DNA of 64,000 bases, from contig NW_006768830.1 of NCBI RefSeq assembly GCF_000204055.1, positions 380,634 through 444,633 on the forward strand. Direction: 5' to 3'. The notes beneath the pieces were generated by a model, which did no database searches, was not told the DNA's origin, and saw nothing but the letters and a program-made list of their open reading frames with translations. The translations under genes and the position numbers were made by a program. The stretch comes from Melampsora larici-populina 98AG31 (lineage: Eukaryota > Basidiomycota > Pucciniomycetes > Pucciniales > Melampsoraceae). This document shows positions 20,235 to 32,932 of this stretch, in pieces (within the stretch, counting starts at the first letter, position 1; every line of letters starts with the position of its first letter).

Positions 20235-23200
20235 AAGTTTACTTACTACTCATTTTGATATCATCTTACCCTAGCCTTGGTTGTTCTTATGTGATTTGAA
20301 TTGATTGAAATTTCATGAAATCTTCTTTTGGTTCAACTTTAAATTGATTTAAGGAAAGTTTTTAACTTGAAGGTTTGGATACATATTATTGTGTAATTGT
20401 ACATAGGTTTGAAATCTGATTTTATTGTATGATCATATGAAAGTTTTCTCTTTGTAAGGGAAAGAGATGAGGTTGGAAAAAAAAGGTTAATAAACTTGCT
20501 CAATTTTGATCATATATGAAAACTTTTGATGATTGATTAACTGAATCTTGTACAAAAAGCAAGTGTTTGATGTAAAACTATTGATGAATTCAATCAAGAA
20601 ATACTTACTTGGTTTCTATTCCTCTGAGTTTCTGGGAAAATTCTACGATGTGGTTTATGGAATCTGGATTTTTTTGGGGGGTTGAAAGGTTGCATGAAAA
20701 TTTGCTAATTGTTTCTGAAGAAAGGCAAATCATACTCTGCAATTATAGTGTGAATGTAGAAATGTTTGAATGCTGTTTCCTTCTGTTTCTCAAATATCTG
20801 AAGATTTCTGCTGTGAAAAAAGTTAGGATAAAGGATTAAAATTCAAACTTAAATATGTAAGTCCAAAATCGTGCCAGGGTTTTTACATCGGGAGTGATTA
20901 CCATTTTGGACTTGATTAAGTTTGCTCGATATTTACTGCCCAGATTCCAGACGAAAAGAAAACATTACTTTGTAGCTTCAAACGATACGATAACCCACGA
21001 AAGGTGCATGAACATCAAAGGAGCTTTAAAATACCCCACTGAGGATGTGAACCAATAACCTAGATCGACGAGAAGTGGAACGTTGCTATGGAATCTCATT
21101 GTCCTAGACCTCTCGGAAAGGGATCAACTCGAACGTATCAAGATTAGCGGCCTATCACCCCGTTGTGATCATGATATTTAATCATTCCTTAACCTCATGA
21201 TGAGATTGGGTATGACGAATGATCGAGTCAGTGGATAAACGGTCTAGGGTCTCATTCACCACTTCGAAATTGGTTTGTGACGATATGTGAAGAATAGCAT
21301 CACTGAATCCTTGTGTGAAAATCATGACCAGCGCATCGTTGACTTCGATCGTTCTTGTTGATCTCCATGCTGTTCAACATCATGTATCTGGACAGCCGAC
21401 TTCCTGTTGAAAGCAAACAGGATGACGTCTAAAGCATTATATTGCTCACCGCGATTTTGGGTAGTCCATTCTTCATACGTTTTCAACATGTAGAAATGCA
21501 ATGATCTTCATCTCATTTTTGAATTAGAAGCAGCCCCTTTGCATTAAACCGTCATCGAATGTGTACATTAGCTAGAGAAGACATCGTTATCCTTTTTCAG
21601 AAGGAAGGACCAAAAACAAGAACTTCATAATTTGAATGATTTGAAAAGACATAGATAGTCACCCTGAAGATCAAGTAAATTGCCAGTATCATGATGAAAA
21701 TCATCAGATCTGCGCAGCCATCTTGATGAACACGTTGACGACTTTTTCCCGAAATAACGTCCCTTGATCATGGTTAGATTACCCTCTAGTCAAATCGACT
21801 CAATCAAACTGCAATTTCCCGAGAATTTATCCCCACTGTTTAATTGTATATCTAAGCACTTGTCTCAACTTTCTCAACTTCTTAAATTCAATGTTGTACT
21901 AGCTCGGTTTTTGTGCAAAAGGATAACTTATCTTGATGATGAAGAACCTCATGTAGCAGCGGTCGATTTTATCACCTCAAAATTCGAAAATCATGAACTA
22001 CTAACCTGCGCACTCACTTGCCAACTCTTTCTGGGAAATCCTTCAAAAGACTACTTCGGCAATTCACATTTATCTGAAGAGCCTCCTCAATCCCTTCTCC
22101 AATGTCTAGATGAAATATACTTAGTAGAGGCATTGTAAAGTAAGAACTTGGATATCGATGCCACCTAAATCAGCAGAGTAGACACATGTCGCGACCGGTT
22201 TGATTTGGATCAAAAGTGAAACTTCATGACCGCAGATATTGTGCAAATAAAAACGAGAACTCTTTATAAAGTATCTTCTCAGTTGAGATATTGTATCATT
22301 TTTGAAAGGTTACAATATGATATCGATTCTGGGCTTGAGGATCGATGCTTTTGATATTTTATCTCGAAACTTTGATGGGAACACTCCACTTTGTTCGGGC
22401 TTGTGCGCTCGATATCTATCACTTCCTAATTTACCAACCAGACCTAAGTCTAACAAATATAGTCTGTCCGTGAGTGAGAAAACCTCCTCACCTCGCAAAC
22501 CTTGTGATCTTGACTTTGCCTGGATGGGCTGGGTAGTATATCAAAATGTAATAATGTTGAGCAGTGAGAGCTTAGTGGTGTTCAGAGATGCGTTCTGCTT
22601 GGGCGCGGGAGGTGAGGTCACGGTGGTAGTGGAAATCTTAAATTTTTCCGCGTTGCTACCACGAGCACTCACTGCTTGAGGTACCCTCCCTACAATCATA
22701 CAAGAACTTCTTACTACTACCATCCCACTCAGTCTTAGACTTATACACCAAGTCGCGACTTGGTTGGTGATCACCATGAAATTGAAGTGACTACGTAGCG
22801 AACTTCTCAGATGAAGGGTCTTCAAGATATAGCACTTTGAGCGTCTTTAGATTGCAACATAGGTATAAAATACGCGTGGACAGAGCTCGAAAGCTCACGC
22901 GAGCTACAGAAGCCTTCGCATACTCTCAAATAGTTTGTAACTCACATGCGGTTTCGCAAAGCCTGCAGCTGTCTAGAGACAGGAGCTCAGTAAACGGTTC
23001 CAATGGATCCAAGATGATGAATGTGATCAGGATTCAGATTATCATTGAATCAGGTGTAAATGAAAACAAACAAACAAGCATTCAAGTACCATACTGATGA
23101 GCAAATCATACAAAAGACATATATTTCATAAGCATAAACAAGAAAATAAGTAAACTTTTGTTGATACGAGTTTATAATCAAATAGTCTCAGATTCTCGAT

Positions 23201-24147
23201 TTGAAGGAGATTAGATAGCAATAAAAGTAATGCAATATATGAAAATTGTAAAGATAATTCGAATTCAATCCGTGCTCGGATGAGGTCTCGCAAAGCCTTC
23301 AACGATCTGGAGACGTGAACTCATTAAAAGCTTCGAATACATCCAAGATGATGAATGATTAGGATTTAGAGTATGATTGATTAGGATTTAGAGTATGATT
23401 GAAAAAGGTGTAAATAAACAAATAAACAAGCCCACAAGTACCATACTGATGAGAAAATCATCCAAAAGACACATCTTTCACGAAATTAAACAAGAAAATA
23501 AGTAAACTGTTGTTGAAAGAGTTGATAAACAAATAGCGGAAATACTTTCATAGTCTGACCGAAAGTAATATTTTCAAATCGAGCAAAAGGTATTTTGGTT
23601 ATCAGAAAAGCTGGTTGAGATGGAAGTCAAGTAAGAAGGGGTTAAGTTGGGTTGAAGAATTCTGGATGGGAAGGTAGTGCTATAGATGAAGAAAAAAATT
23701 TCGATAGGATGATCGAGAAGATTAGTCTTTATACTCGTCTGCTGCCGATCCTAGGTTAATACAAAGTAAGCAACTGATTTTTTTTGTATCATGAAGCGCA
23801 GTAATTCTAAAGAAAATGCTAATATAGTATTGGTGATTGGCGTAAGCCGATAAATGCTCGAGTACTAGGCAATATGGATTGGTGTGTTTAGGCTTTGTAG
23901 CTAAACAAAATCGCGAAGCCGTCTGGAGGAGAAAAAGGCTCTCTATACAATTTATTAGACTGATATCTGAAGCCGTGTTCCTACATTTCAATGTATGTAT
24001 TGATCAGCTTATCAGACCAAATTGAAAATTCCAATTCAACTAACTCCCAATACTGGAATGCCTTTGGTGTCCAGCTCAAATACTCTTGTATACCTTTCGC
24101 CAATCACTGAGATTATATGGTAACCTTTCCGCATCTGGATCAACCTC

Positions 24148-24654
24148 ATGAACCAATCGCAGAAAAAGAAGTTGCGGGCTGAAACTGAATGGCAAAGTTC
24201 ACAAGGGACTCGTAAAGGCTTGCCGGCCCCTGACAAGAATAATTTCGAAGGAGATTCATCACTGATTGCTTCGGATCAATCTAACCAACAGAATCATCAC
24301 AAGGAATTCGGAGCCATCAAGAAACTTGCTGGGATCTTCGAGATGATACTCTGCGTAGGTCGCGCAGGTATGTTTTATATGATTCTCATTACATCCAACG
24401 TTGGCTGGCTTTTGGCGGAAAGCAAACCGATAGCGCTTTTCCATCACCAAGAGCTGCAGAGATTGGTGAGTTTTTTTGGTGGCAACAAAGAATCTATATT
24501 TCATAGAGCTGACTCTCCATTACCTCACTTCTCAATCACCATCCCAACTATCCAAGACCTTGATTTCTTCCACACATCACGCGTATCACCAGCCGGAAAA
24601 CTCTGCGCCCCACTCGCGATCATAGCCAGCTCAGTCGGCAAAATTAGGTTTTGA
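24148..24654 (+). CDS. Hypothetical 168-residue protein in duplication copy 1
   Basis: An open frame starting MNQSQKKKLRAETEWQ with a basic N-terminus and two moderately hydrophobic stretches. The equivalent frame in copy 2 (37977) starts with almost the same residues but is cut short by small deletions, which argues against strong selection. No domain recognised; the frame could be chance or a dying gene. Confidence 0.3.
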   Translation: MNQSQKKKLRAETEWQSSQGTRKGLPAPDKNNFEGDSSLIASDQSNQQNHHKEFGAIKKLAGIFEMILCVGRAGMFYMILITSNVGWLLAESKPIALFHHQELQRLVSFFGGNKESIFHRADSPLPHFSITIPTIQDLDFFHTSRVSPAGKLCAPLAIIASSVGKIRF

Positions 24655-25018
24655 GATTGATACAGTAAACAAACAAATAAACAAACATGAAACGATTGGG
24701 GGGCTCCGTTCAGCGAGTCGCGTGATCATAAATCGAGGAAGTGACCGCGGCAAGTATTCCCCCAATACAAGCCTTTTAGCTGATCAGCACTCAAAAGCTG
24801 ATCTCCGGATCACAAAATTCGTCAACTTCAGTTCTTCAGATACAGAACCAACCATTCTCACTACCATCACTTCCAAATCGACTTCCTCTTACAACCTCAC
24901 TACCTTCAACCAAGCGATCACCTCCTAGTTTTCACCTCGACCGAGCCATCCTAGTACTTTTCATTCCCTCCTCTCGGTTTTCACTTCTCTCAGTCCTTTC
25001 ACTAGCTCCTTGTATAAG

Positions 25019-25843
25019 ATGGTGTATATATCGTCTCTGCTTTCGGATGAAGCATTCGATCCTCGTTATCATAAGACCTTCAAGACGACCTCCATTCCCG
25101 AGCATATCAAGCAAAGGATCCGTCGCCGCTGTGTCATCCGTCCGTCTGTCAGGTTGCCCCGAGACTCAGAGTATGTCTTATCTTTCTTTGATCTTGATCT
25201 AATTCATTCACAGCTGACTTCCGATTGTATTGACATCTCATTATCTAGTTCCGAGGATCCTCCTCCTCCCTTGGCCGAAATCCTTTTCGCGAGACGTCCT
25301 TATCTAAGCGACGTACTCGTGGAACATGGGAAATGCGCCGGTCTTGGGCCTTCCTCCGTTACCGAAATCCTCGAACCAATAGCAGAAGGACCCATTCCTT
25401 CTCATGACCGACTGGCACTTGAACGATTGGCATTTGTTGCATACGGTCTAATGTATGAATTGAGAAAGCCCAAAGGTCTCTCACCAAGCAGAAGACGTGA
25501 ACTACAAGGACAAAGAGTTACCGATTCTATTGCAAGTCGAATGGAAGAAGACTTTGCCAGAGGTCTTGGTATTGCAACTCCGATCGAACCATTTACAAAG
25601 GAAGAATTGTTTCAATACTTGATCGAATCCTTGTGGATTTGGGTGCAAGATGATCGCTGCAAGATTGAATTACTGTGAGTATTAAATTTTCATTGATGTT
25701 GTTTTTCTTTAAATAGGTTCTGATTCTTTTGCTTTTTGATTTTTCGACGTTTCAGGGACTTCATCCGACAGTTTCTGCAATCTCGAGGTGTTATTTTCTT
25801 CATGCTTCAACTCGCTTTGCCGGTTCACTCGATTCAATCTTAA
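25019..25843 (+). CDS. Unknown 247-residue protein, duplicated family (copy 1)
   Basis: Two exons, 25019-25674 and 25756-25843, joined by a GTGAGT..CAG intron. The product begins MVYISSLLSDEAFDPRYHKT; no signal peptide or membrane segment is seen. It has a proline-rich patch (SEDPPPPLAEILFARRP), a basic stretch (LSPSRRRELQGQRVTDS) and a predicted helical C-terminus (FTKEELFQYLIESLWIWVQD) ending in FIRQFLQSRGVIFFMLQLAL. I recognise no family. The copy at 38845 keeps the same length, intron and frame, differing at a cluster around residues 141-156 (FVAYGLMYELRKPKGL against FCSRGLLYQLRKPKSI). Conservation of the frame in both copies, while their flanks diverged, supports a real gene, probably lineage-specific. 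A pyrimidine-rich leader precedes the ATG. Confidence 0.65.
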
Positions 25844-26744
25844 CTGGACCCTCGCATCGACCACTTGATTATCACCTTTCCTCTTATGTATAGTTTGATC
25901 TTAACTATTTCATATTCTTTCATTTTCTCTATTCCTCCATGTCTCCGATCTTGGAACATGTGAATTTGCGGATCCTTCCATCTTTGCTTGTTCATTGGAA
26001 GAGCAAGATGACTACGCCGTATGTCCTGGTGGTGAAGGAATGCACCAGGGTAATAAAATTGTAATCAATCTCTCTCTAGATGCATATCGTGTACAAACTG
26101 CATTATCAACTTTTTCACGTACACTCCTTTTATGTATTCTTTTATGTAAAACAGTTTTTAACTTCTCTAAATTGTCAATCGTTTCCGAAAAAAAAACATT
26201 CATGCATTGTCTTTTGCTATTCATTTTGGGTCTGATGTATTGATAACTCGTTATTGTTTGTTACGGATATAATTTATAAGTGTGTTTGCTTGGTAATCCA
26301 ATGAGCTAGTTGTCATGGGAGACTACATAGGTACTTATGAAAACAGTTTGAGGATAGTATGGTGAGAATTCTCAACAGCTGAATTTGGATAGTCAGTTGG
26401 CCAAATGGCTGCAGCTCCTTCCACTCTTCGAGTCGACTTCATCGAATTTTTTGAGGGCCTCACAAAAATGCAAGTAACTAACGAAGAATTCTAAGACGCC
26501 CAAATTGTTGTATCCATAACAGAATTCGCCTTAACAAAGATGATTTTATAGCAACATCTATTTGACACCTATTCTCGTTTTGCCCCTGGTCCAATCATTT
26601 ACACCAGCCCCAATGTGTCTGACTTTTGAATCATACCAAGCCCTCTCTGTCAATATTTTAAATCACCAAATTAACCCAGCCGTGATAAAAAATCGCTAGA
26701 AAGAGATACAAAGCGAGTGAGAAGGTAATAATATGACAACTTGT

Positions 26745-26930
26745 TGCATGTTTTCATTCTGATCATGTTCTTGTACTAAACCTTTTAAAATTGTAGTAAG
26801 AGCTTCGCCAATTTTTCAAAGTATTCTACAAGCATTCATAATTGATTTAAGTAAACCAAATGCAGTAGACAGGACATTATCATTCTCAGCACCATGAGAT
26901 CGGTTGCTCATTTTCAAAAAGCGGTAAATG
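26745..26930 (-). pseudogene. Relic similar to RPN12 exon 3 (copy 1)
   Basis: On the minus strand this stretch encodes ILKGLVQEHDQNE, resembling VLEGLVKEHGQKN from the RPN12 exon at 32933-33079, with further weak similarity upstream and an in-frame stop. About 31 of 38 bases match around the GGTTTAGT block. The same relic is present at 41225-41380 in the second duplication copy. It suggests an older, decayed RPN12 duplicate next to the younger one. Confidence 0.45.
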
Positions 26931-27486
26931 ATAACGGATTTGATGGTCTGACATTCTTGGTGTAGTTTACAGACTCTCCGTCAATTATAGTATGACTCCT
27001 TCTATCCTCAAGCTTATGAGACCTAACTTGTAAATTGAAATGAGGTGAGGTGAAAGATTATAGGTGTTCCTAAGTGATGAAGAGTTCTCAAAACCCGCCA
27101 AAACTTCAAATTTCGACACAAATTTCAGCAGAAAGTGTTGGCGTGAATATTGAATGTACCCTACTTCAATGGGATTTAGAATAATCTTTGGTTTGCCGCA
27201 GAATTGTCGTTGGTTTAAAGCTTGTTCAAGTTTATTTGATACTATCATCACTGCATTCATCTTTATGTCTGAACTCATCTGCTTAAGGGTTCAAGCATGA
27301 TCTTTTGAAAGAATTCAAACCCAAGTTCTTACAAATCGTTTCTAATTAAACTTTATGACTCTAAAATTTCATCATCATACATTCCTCTCCTCCTACTTCC
27401 AACTATACCAAATCCCAACACGAAACAAAACCTTGACCAAAAAACGTCATTCAAACCCAACAGAACAACACACACACATATGATTT

Positions 27487-28037
27487 CTAAACAATCGTTT
27501 CTAATTCTTTTGCATAACCCAAAGTAGCTTCAATGACTTTTTCTTTAGCTAATTCATGTCGAATCCCACCCAGTTCAGGAAAAATGATACTTTTTGAAAT
27601 CGGATCGATTTGCCAATTACGCTATGAACCCAATCCGAACATCAGTGATCAAGAAGGTTTCAAACTGATTCTTGAATATATAGACTCACTTTTTGAGCAA
27701 ACTCAATTACTTCTCCAACTGTTTTGAAAAACAAAAGCGTACCTGCATCACTTAATGGTAAAGAAGCATAAGCTTTTTCTTCACAAGATGCGATCTCATT
27801 CCTACCATTCCCCCAAAAAAAGGTAAAAGAAAGAAATCAATTTTCAAACTCATTCAAATCAGAATCCATTTGTTCATTTGGTGAAACAAACAAACCTGAT
27901 GGTATCTACTAATAAATCTACAAAATATTTGTATTCTTCCATAGGAATTTTAGATCTAGCAGACCAAACTTTAGAATGAGAACCTTCCGTTAACTATCTT
28001 TCTAAATTCACCGGATGTGAAATATAAGGATTAGTAT
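27487..28037 (-). pseudogene. RPN12: RPN12 (26S proteasome lid subunit) copy, 3' part
   Basis: Minus-strand exons at 28037-27896 (truncated by the insertion), 27801-27690 and 27621-27487 encode SKVWSARSKIPMEEYKYFVD, NEIASCEEKAYASLPL, LLFFKTVGEVIEFAQK and RNWQIDPISKSIIF, ending KELETIV-stop. These match the C-terminal half of Rpn12/PSMD8, a non-ATPase subunit of the 19S regulatory particle. A TAG stop at 27996-27994 stands where the family normally has an aromatic residue before L-M-E-G, and the Met is changed to Thr. The 5' half lies at 32933-33430, separated by a 4.8-kb hAT element. The copy cannot make a normal protein; a functional copy must exist elsewhere since the subunit is essential in other fungi. 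Confidence 0.8.
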
Positions 28038-28076
28038 CAACGCCTGAATCGATCCGCTGCAAAAAGCGCAGGCGGG

Positions 28077-28107
28077 GCGACAGCGGGGCGGTCCGCCCCG
28101 CTGTCGC
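28077..28107. repeat. Perfect GC hairpin near the left end of the hAT element
   Basis: Arms GCGACAGCGGGGCGG (28077-28091) and its complement (28093-28107) are separated by a single T. The GCGGGGCG core also occurs near the right end at 32820-32829, so it is probably a subterminal site. Confidence 0.7.
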
Positions 28108-28612
28108 TGCAAAAATTTCATGTATCGGGGCCTGGCGATCCGCCTGTGATACCCTCTCGTGGGCTGTCATGTAGTGGACTGCGTATGTAGCTGAGCGACT
28201 GCCAAGACCGCCCCGCGACACCGCCTCAAAGCGATATGCAGCGGTGACCCTAACACGATCAGATTAATCTTTTCATCTCGCCAACAACACACCTCGTGAC
28301 CTGTTCGACAATCCGATTAGCTTTTGATTCGACTTATATTCCGATTAGGTTATTCCATCCGATCCATTCGATTCCAATCAATGACGCCATTGTAAACAAC
28401 ACCGGCCTGATACCATCTGATACGGCTGGATATTGAATATTTGGGTAAGTTCTTTTTAAAACTTCGATTGATATCAAACAAAATCAAATAGTAACCTTGC
28501 TGATTGCGTCGAATGCCCTTTAGATAACAATATCGGTGCGGCATTTTGGGGGTCTTGACCTACGTCACGAGATTTCTATGGCCTTTGTCGCCACCTCTGC
28601 CAGCTGGACGCC

Positions 28613-28620
28613 TATATAAT
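28613..28620 (+). promoter_or_regulatory. TATA box of the hAT transposase gene
   Basis: TATATAAT, 155 bases upstream of the ATG at 28775, with TACGTCA (CRE-like) at 28561-28567 a further 46 bases upstream. Arrangement fits a core promoter. Confidence 0.5.
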
Positions 28621-28774
28621 CAGCTGCGTGCCGTCTTGTTTTTCATTTTCCTCTTTCTCCTCAGGCCAATAATTTGATAACACTCGAATATATTTGATTG
28701 ATTGATACTAACACATCATTGTCCACCCATCCTTCCTCTTCTTACTTAGTCGTTTTTACTTAGTCAGAACAAAG

Positions 28775-31700
28775 ATGCCTTCATCAACTCCGTTACTTAC
28801 TGCTCCTCCTGCTACTCCGTCTACCCATACGGGTCCAATGCTTTGTCCTCGTACCCCAACTCAACCTAAGCCTGGATTTGTTCTTCAATCCAACGACTTG
28901 CGTGTATATTCTCTTCGTCCTCCGAGTCCCAGTCCTGATCCTGATGACGATGACGATCAATCCGAGTTTGCACCGGGTCTATCCCAAATTGTCAGCAGTC
29001 GTGGCAATTCTGAAGGTGAACTCGAGTTTGTTGACGAAGACGAAGACCAAGAAGAAGCCGAGTTGCCGATCATCGACTTGACAACAAGCCCAAAAGGCAA
29101 GAAGGCTGTCTTCCCAAGCAAGAAGGCCAAGCGTCGTCCCAGAGGCTCGGGTGCATCTATCGGTATGTCTCAAGGACCTCCAAGACGAAAGAAGCGGGCT
29201 CCTAAGGTAAGTTGTCTATTACCTATTCGATTCCTATTCATTTCTTCTTCTCACCTTTATGTTTCACTTTTCTATTTCTTTCCTTTACATCCTATCATTC
29301 CACCCACAAAAACACAGCCAAAACCAACCGAGGCTGTTCCTGATGTCATTGATGTCAATCAAGAAGAATCCTCAGTCGAAATCGTTGACACTGGGGCTCG
29401 CCGTCTTCAAATGCAACGAGTTAAGGAACTCCTGGACTTTTACTGTCCTCCTCATCACCTGCCTGGTGAAGTAAGTCTCAATTTCCCCTACTCGACCAAC
29501 CCAAACAGCCCAATACTAAACTTGTGTTCTTTTTTCTCTCTTTGAAGTCTGGTGACGACCCTCGAGCTTATAGGTGTCGGTGGTGTCATGGTGTTTTTGT
29601 ACGGGGTCTCCGTACAAACTGGAACCTATACGCCCATCGTGACGGCGCTAAGGGACGAGCAGCCTGTCCTCATCGATCCTGAGCCATCAAAGCTGGCTGC
29701 AGGCTACCTTTGAGCTGGGCTCAAGAGCAGTCTGAAGCAATGATTGCTTCGAATGAAGCAAACGGTCAACCTACTCTAGACGCCTTCCTCTCCCAGACCA
29801 CCTTCAGCGTTGAGTTATGCAACACGGTTCTTGTGGTGTGGACCCTCTGGCACGCTCTCCCTTTCAACAGGTTCTATGACATTCCTTTGCGTGCGGCTTT
29901 CACTCTAGCAAATCGACGAGCGGTCTTGAGAACTCCTACCTGGGCAGCTCGTGCAGCAAAGGAGCTCTGTTGCACTTTGCAGTCGGCAGCGTTGGCTTTA
30001 GTTCGTGTAAGTCCTATTCTGCCTTACCTTACTGATATCTCGATTTGTTTTGAGAACTGACCTTGCTTGTGAACAGGACAATCCAAGCAAGTTCTCCCTT
30101 GTCCATGATGTATGGACCACAAAGGGGAACCGGTATGCTTTCATTGGCGTGTCGGCTAATTTCATTGATCAAGATTGGAAGTATCGATCGGTCCACCTCA
30201 CACTTAAACTTGTTGCTTGGAATAAAGTAGGGTATCTTCTTGCACAACCAGTTGCACGATTCTTAATAGCAAACAATTTACATAAGAAGATAAGTCTCCA
30301 TTCCTTTCACCCTTTCCTTTTCTCTCTTTTAAACTTATCTATTCATCAGCCTCGACTGACCTTTTTTTATTTGGTTGATTACATGATAGGTCAAACCACT
30401 GATTCCGGTTCGTCAAATTTCCCAATGGCTCGAGAAATGCAGAAGGCCTTCATGGATTGTGAGGACCCGGTCGAATGGAATTCACGAGACAATCATGTCC
30501 GATGTTTTGCTCATAAACTCGGATTGGTTGTAAAGCATGGCTTGAGTTCTCTACGATTGTCCGCTGGTCACGTCAAACCAACAACTCCACCACATGTTTC
30601 AGTCCCAGTCCCCTCACTCATCCTCAACAACGACCTTGAAGCATTAGCCTTGATTTCTGAAGACGATGAAGATGAAGATGCAATTCCCAATCACTCAGGC
30701 CGGTTAAATGTAGTTGATGATTTAGATTTTGATGAAGAATATGAAGGTTTTGGTTATGATGATGAGCCAAGGAATGGCTGTGTTGTGGTTCAGGGTTATC
30801 TCAAGGTATGTTTCCTTTCAAATGCTTCATTCATCCTTTTTAAGCAGGTATACTGACATCTCTCCATTTTTGAAGCTCAAGGAATTCAATGCATTATTGA
30901 CCCGAAGCAGTGCTCGCCGTTGCGAATTTCAGGCCCGAGCTGCTCAGATGGGCTATAAGGGGCCAGCACCGATTGCTGGGTGGGGTGTTCGATGGAACAT
31001 CGACTTGAAGATGTTGTCTAATTTAGTTAGTGCACGCGATGTAAGTAGTTTCTTTATTTTCTACTTCATTTGTTCTAATCTCTTGCTTTCCTCTCTCTAA
31101 TGCTGACACCCTTCTCTCTAGATTGTCGACTCCATCTTGATTGCCGATCGGAAGACTAAGTACTACCAGGGTATCATGATGACCATGGAAGAATGGGATG
31201 CTGTGGAGGCCTTCTGTTTGGTTTTAGAAGTAAGTTCCATTTTCCTTCTGGTTTTCTCGTCTAAGTGAATTGACTAACCTTTTGAATGAGCTTACCCATC
31301 AGGTATTTCGGTTATCAACCAAGCGGATGGAGGGCAATTTCGCCTCTGGATCAATCCTTCTAGCTGAATACCTTCGAGTGTCCGAAACCCTCCAGCAGAT
31401 TCACGACAGCTCAACCTTCACATCCATAGTGAGCATGATCGATGTCATGTTACCTAAACTTGCCCAATATCAGCAAGAAGCGGCATCAGCGGAAATTATC
31501 TTGATGGCCACTGTTCTTAACCCAAGATATCGATTGAAGTTCTTCGATGTTCACTATGCTGAACACGCTGACCGAGCCAAAGGTGGTATTCAATGTATCT
31601 TTAATAAAGCAGTGGAGGATTGGCCAGCCACTCCTGAAGTCACCCCACCTCCCAATTCGTCCCAACCTTCAAGAGACCATTTCGATCATTTTGACATATT

Positions 31701-32170
31701 CACCGCTGAAATCTTGTCTGACAACTCTTCAAAAGTCCGGGCTGCTGAGCTTGATCGGTACCTTCAAGGCATTGATCCTATCTTGCCTGGTCAATCTGAA
31801 CTTACTTGGTGGGAGGTTCGTTTCATCTTTTTTTGTTGAGAGTTTTTCAATCAAGAACTGACCTGGATAATTCATACTATTACAGGAACATAGCGAACAG
31901 TTCCCGGTCCTTGCTTCACTTGCTCGCGATTACTTGTCAATCTCGGCCACCTCTTGTTGCGTTGAACGCACTTTCTCGTCTGCATCAGATATTGCTGTAC
32001 CTGGACGAGGTGCTTTGAAGCCAAAGATGATATCAATGGCTGTTGGTTGTAGGGAGTGGCTTCGGGCTGGTATTGAAGTTCTTGGTCGATTTTCAGATGC
32101 AATTACTTATGTAGCATCCTATGCTTTGAATTCAAAAAGAAAGACTGCTGTCTCTAACATTTTGGATTAA
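28775..32170 (+). pseudogene. hAT transposase with one in-frame TGA
   Basis: Eight exons: 28775-29206, 29318-29470, 29548-30006, 30077-30805, 30876-31040, 31122-31229, 31303-31815 and 31886-32170, all with GT..AG introns and every junction in frame. The conceptual product is 947 residues. Exon 3 encodes a BED-type zinc finger (YRCRWCHGVFVRG, then NLYAHRD); just after it a TGA at 29680-29682 interrupts CPHRS-stop-AIKAGC. RNase H-like core pieces follow: HDVWTTKGNRYAFIGVSANF with an Asp, TTDSGSSNFP, and CFAHKLGLVVKHGL. WDAVEAFCLVLE and EIILMATVLNPRYRLKFF lead to the hAT dimerisation domain (YLSISATSCCVERTFSSASD) near the C-terminus. An acidic insert (EDDEDEDAIP) lies in the middle. A normal intron between HKK and GQTTDSG seems to lack its GT donor, but the stretch reads through in frame. 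The single stop makes this copy non-functional or only residually active. Confidence 0.85.
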
Positions 32171-32932
32171 TTTTATATTCAATCCGTTTTCTCTTTGATT
32201 GTCATATCTTTTGAATGTTTCCTTTTCTTTTAAATGTCTTGTTTTGAATTTCCCGCCGATTACCTTTCAATGTCCATTTTGTTCTTGTCTCTTTTCCTTC
32301 CACTGTCTTTGTTTTTTCAACCCTGTTTGGTGCTCGCTCAAAGTCTGATTTTCATTTCTATTCACTCGTTCAACATGTTTTTTTCTCAACTTTTGTTGTC
32401 TGTTTTCCTCAATCTTTTTTTTTTTGCTTTCTCCTTTTTCCTTCTACTGTCTCGCTTTTTAAACACTGTCTGCTCTTGCTGAATGTCTCTCTTCAATTTC
32501 TATTCACTCGTTCAACACCTTTTCTCAACTTTTGTTAGCAGTCTCTTTGTTTGTTCTAATTTTTGTTTGTTTCTCTTTGTAGCAGACTGTTTATATCTTA
32601 TTCTTATGTACATTTTGAAAATAAAAAAAAATTGTGAATAAAACACTCGCCCGGCCCGCTGCAATGCCTGAAAATTTCCCTGAGCGGAGCGAGAGCGGTC
32701 TGAACAATCGCCACGCTCCCATTAGTGTGTAGCGCTTGCTTTTTGAAAGCGGATCGAGAGCGATTGTACTTGTAGCGGCTTCTCGCCCCACTACAAAAAA
32801 AGTGGCTTAGAGCGACGCGAAGCGGGGCGGTTCAGACGTTGTTAGTATGAACTACAGAAACCCCCCCCAAAGAAAAATCAGTTTCAGGTTGAATGAGATG
32901 CACCAAAAGTAGAAGAGCTTAGAAAATCTCAC

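Larger units (their letters stand above)
20934..27220 (+). repeat. Segmental duplication, copy 1
   Basis: About 6.3 kb that recurs in direct orientation at 35395-41440. Shared landmarks include the opening block (GATAACCCACGAAAGGTGCA, near 20990 and 35453), a highly conserved block near 22430-22540 and 36860-36990, the unknown gene at 25019 and its twin at 38845, and a decayed RPN12-like relic at 26745. Coding and near-coding blocks are almost identical, while spacers differ by many substitutions and indels. Nothing resembling LTR polymerase genes lies between the copies. Confidence 0.85.
28038..32841. mobile_element. 4.8-kb hAT transposon inserted in the RPN12 copy
   Basis: The ends are imperfect inverted repeats (CAACGCCTGAATCG at 28038, CAACGTCTGAACCG read inward from 32841; about 17 of 21 bases match). 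A 7-base direct repeat TTAGTAT flanks them (28031-28037 and 32842-32848); an eighth base is ambiguous, which fits a slightly decayed 8-base hAT duplication. Both ends are GC-rich with repeated GCGGGGCG units. The interior holds a complete multi-exon hAT transposase gene in plus orientation, opposite to RPN12. The insertion lies in an RPN12 exon. Confidence 0.8.

Noticed and set aside
21770..22138. A 122-residue frame in duplication copy 1
   Set aside because: The matching region of copy 2 is broken by several indels, with no coding signature, so it is probably chance.
29680..29682. In-frame TGA read as selenocysteine
   Set aside because: No sign of a selenocysteine insertion element, fungi generally lack the system, and the site is not a redox position of the family.
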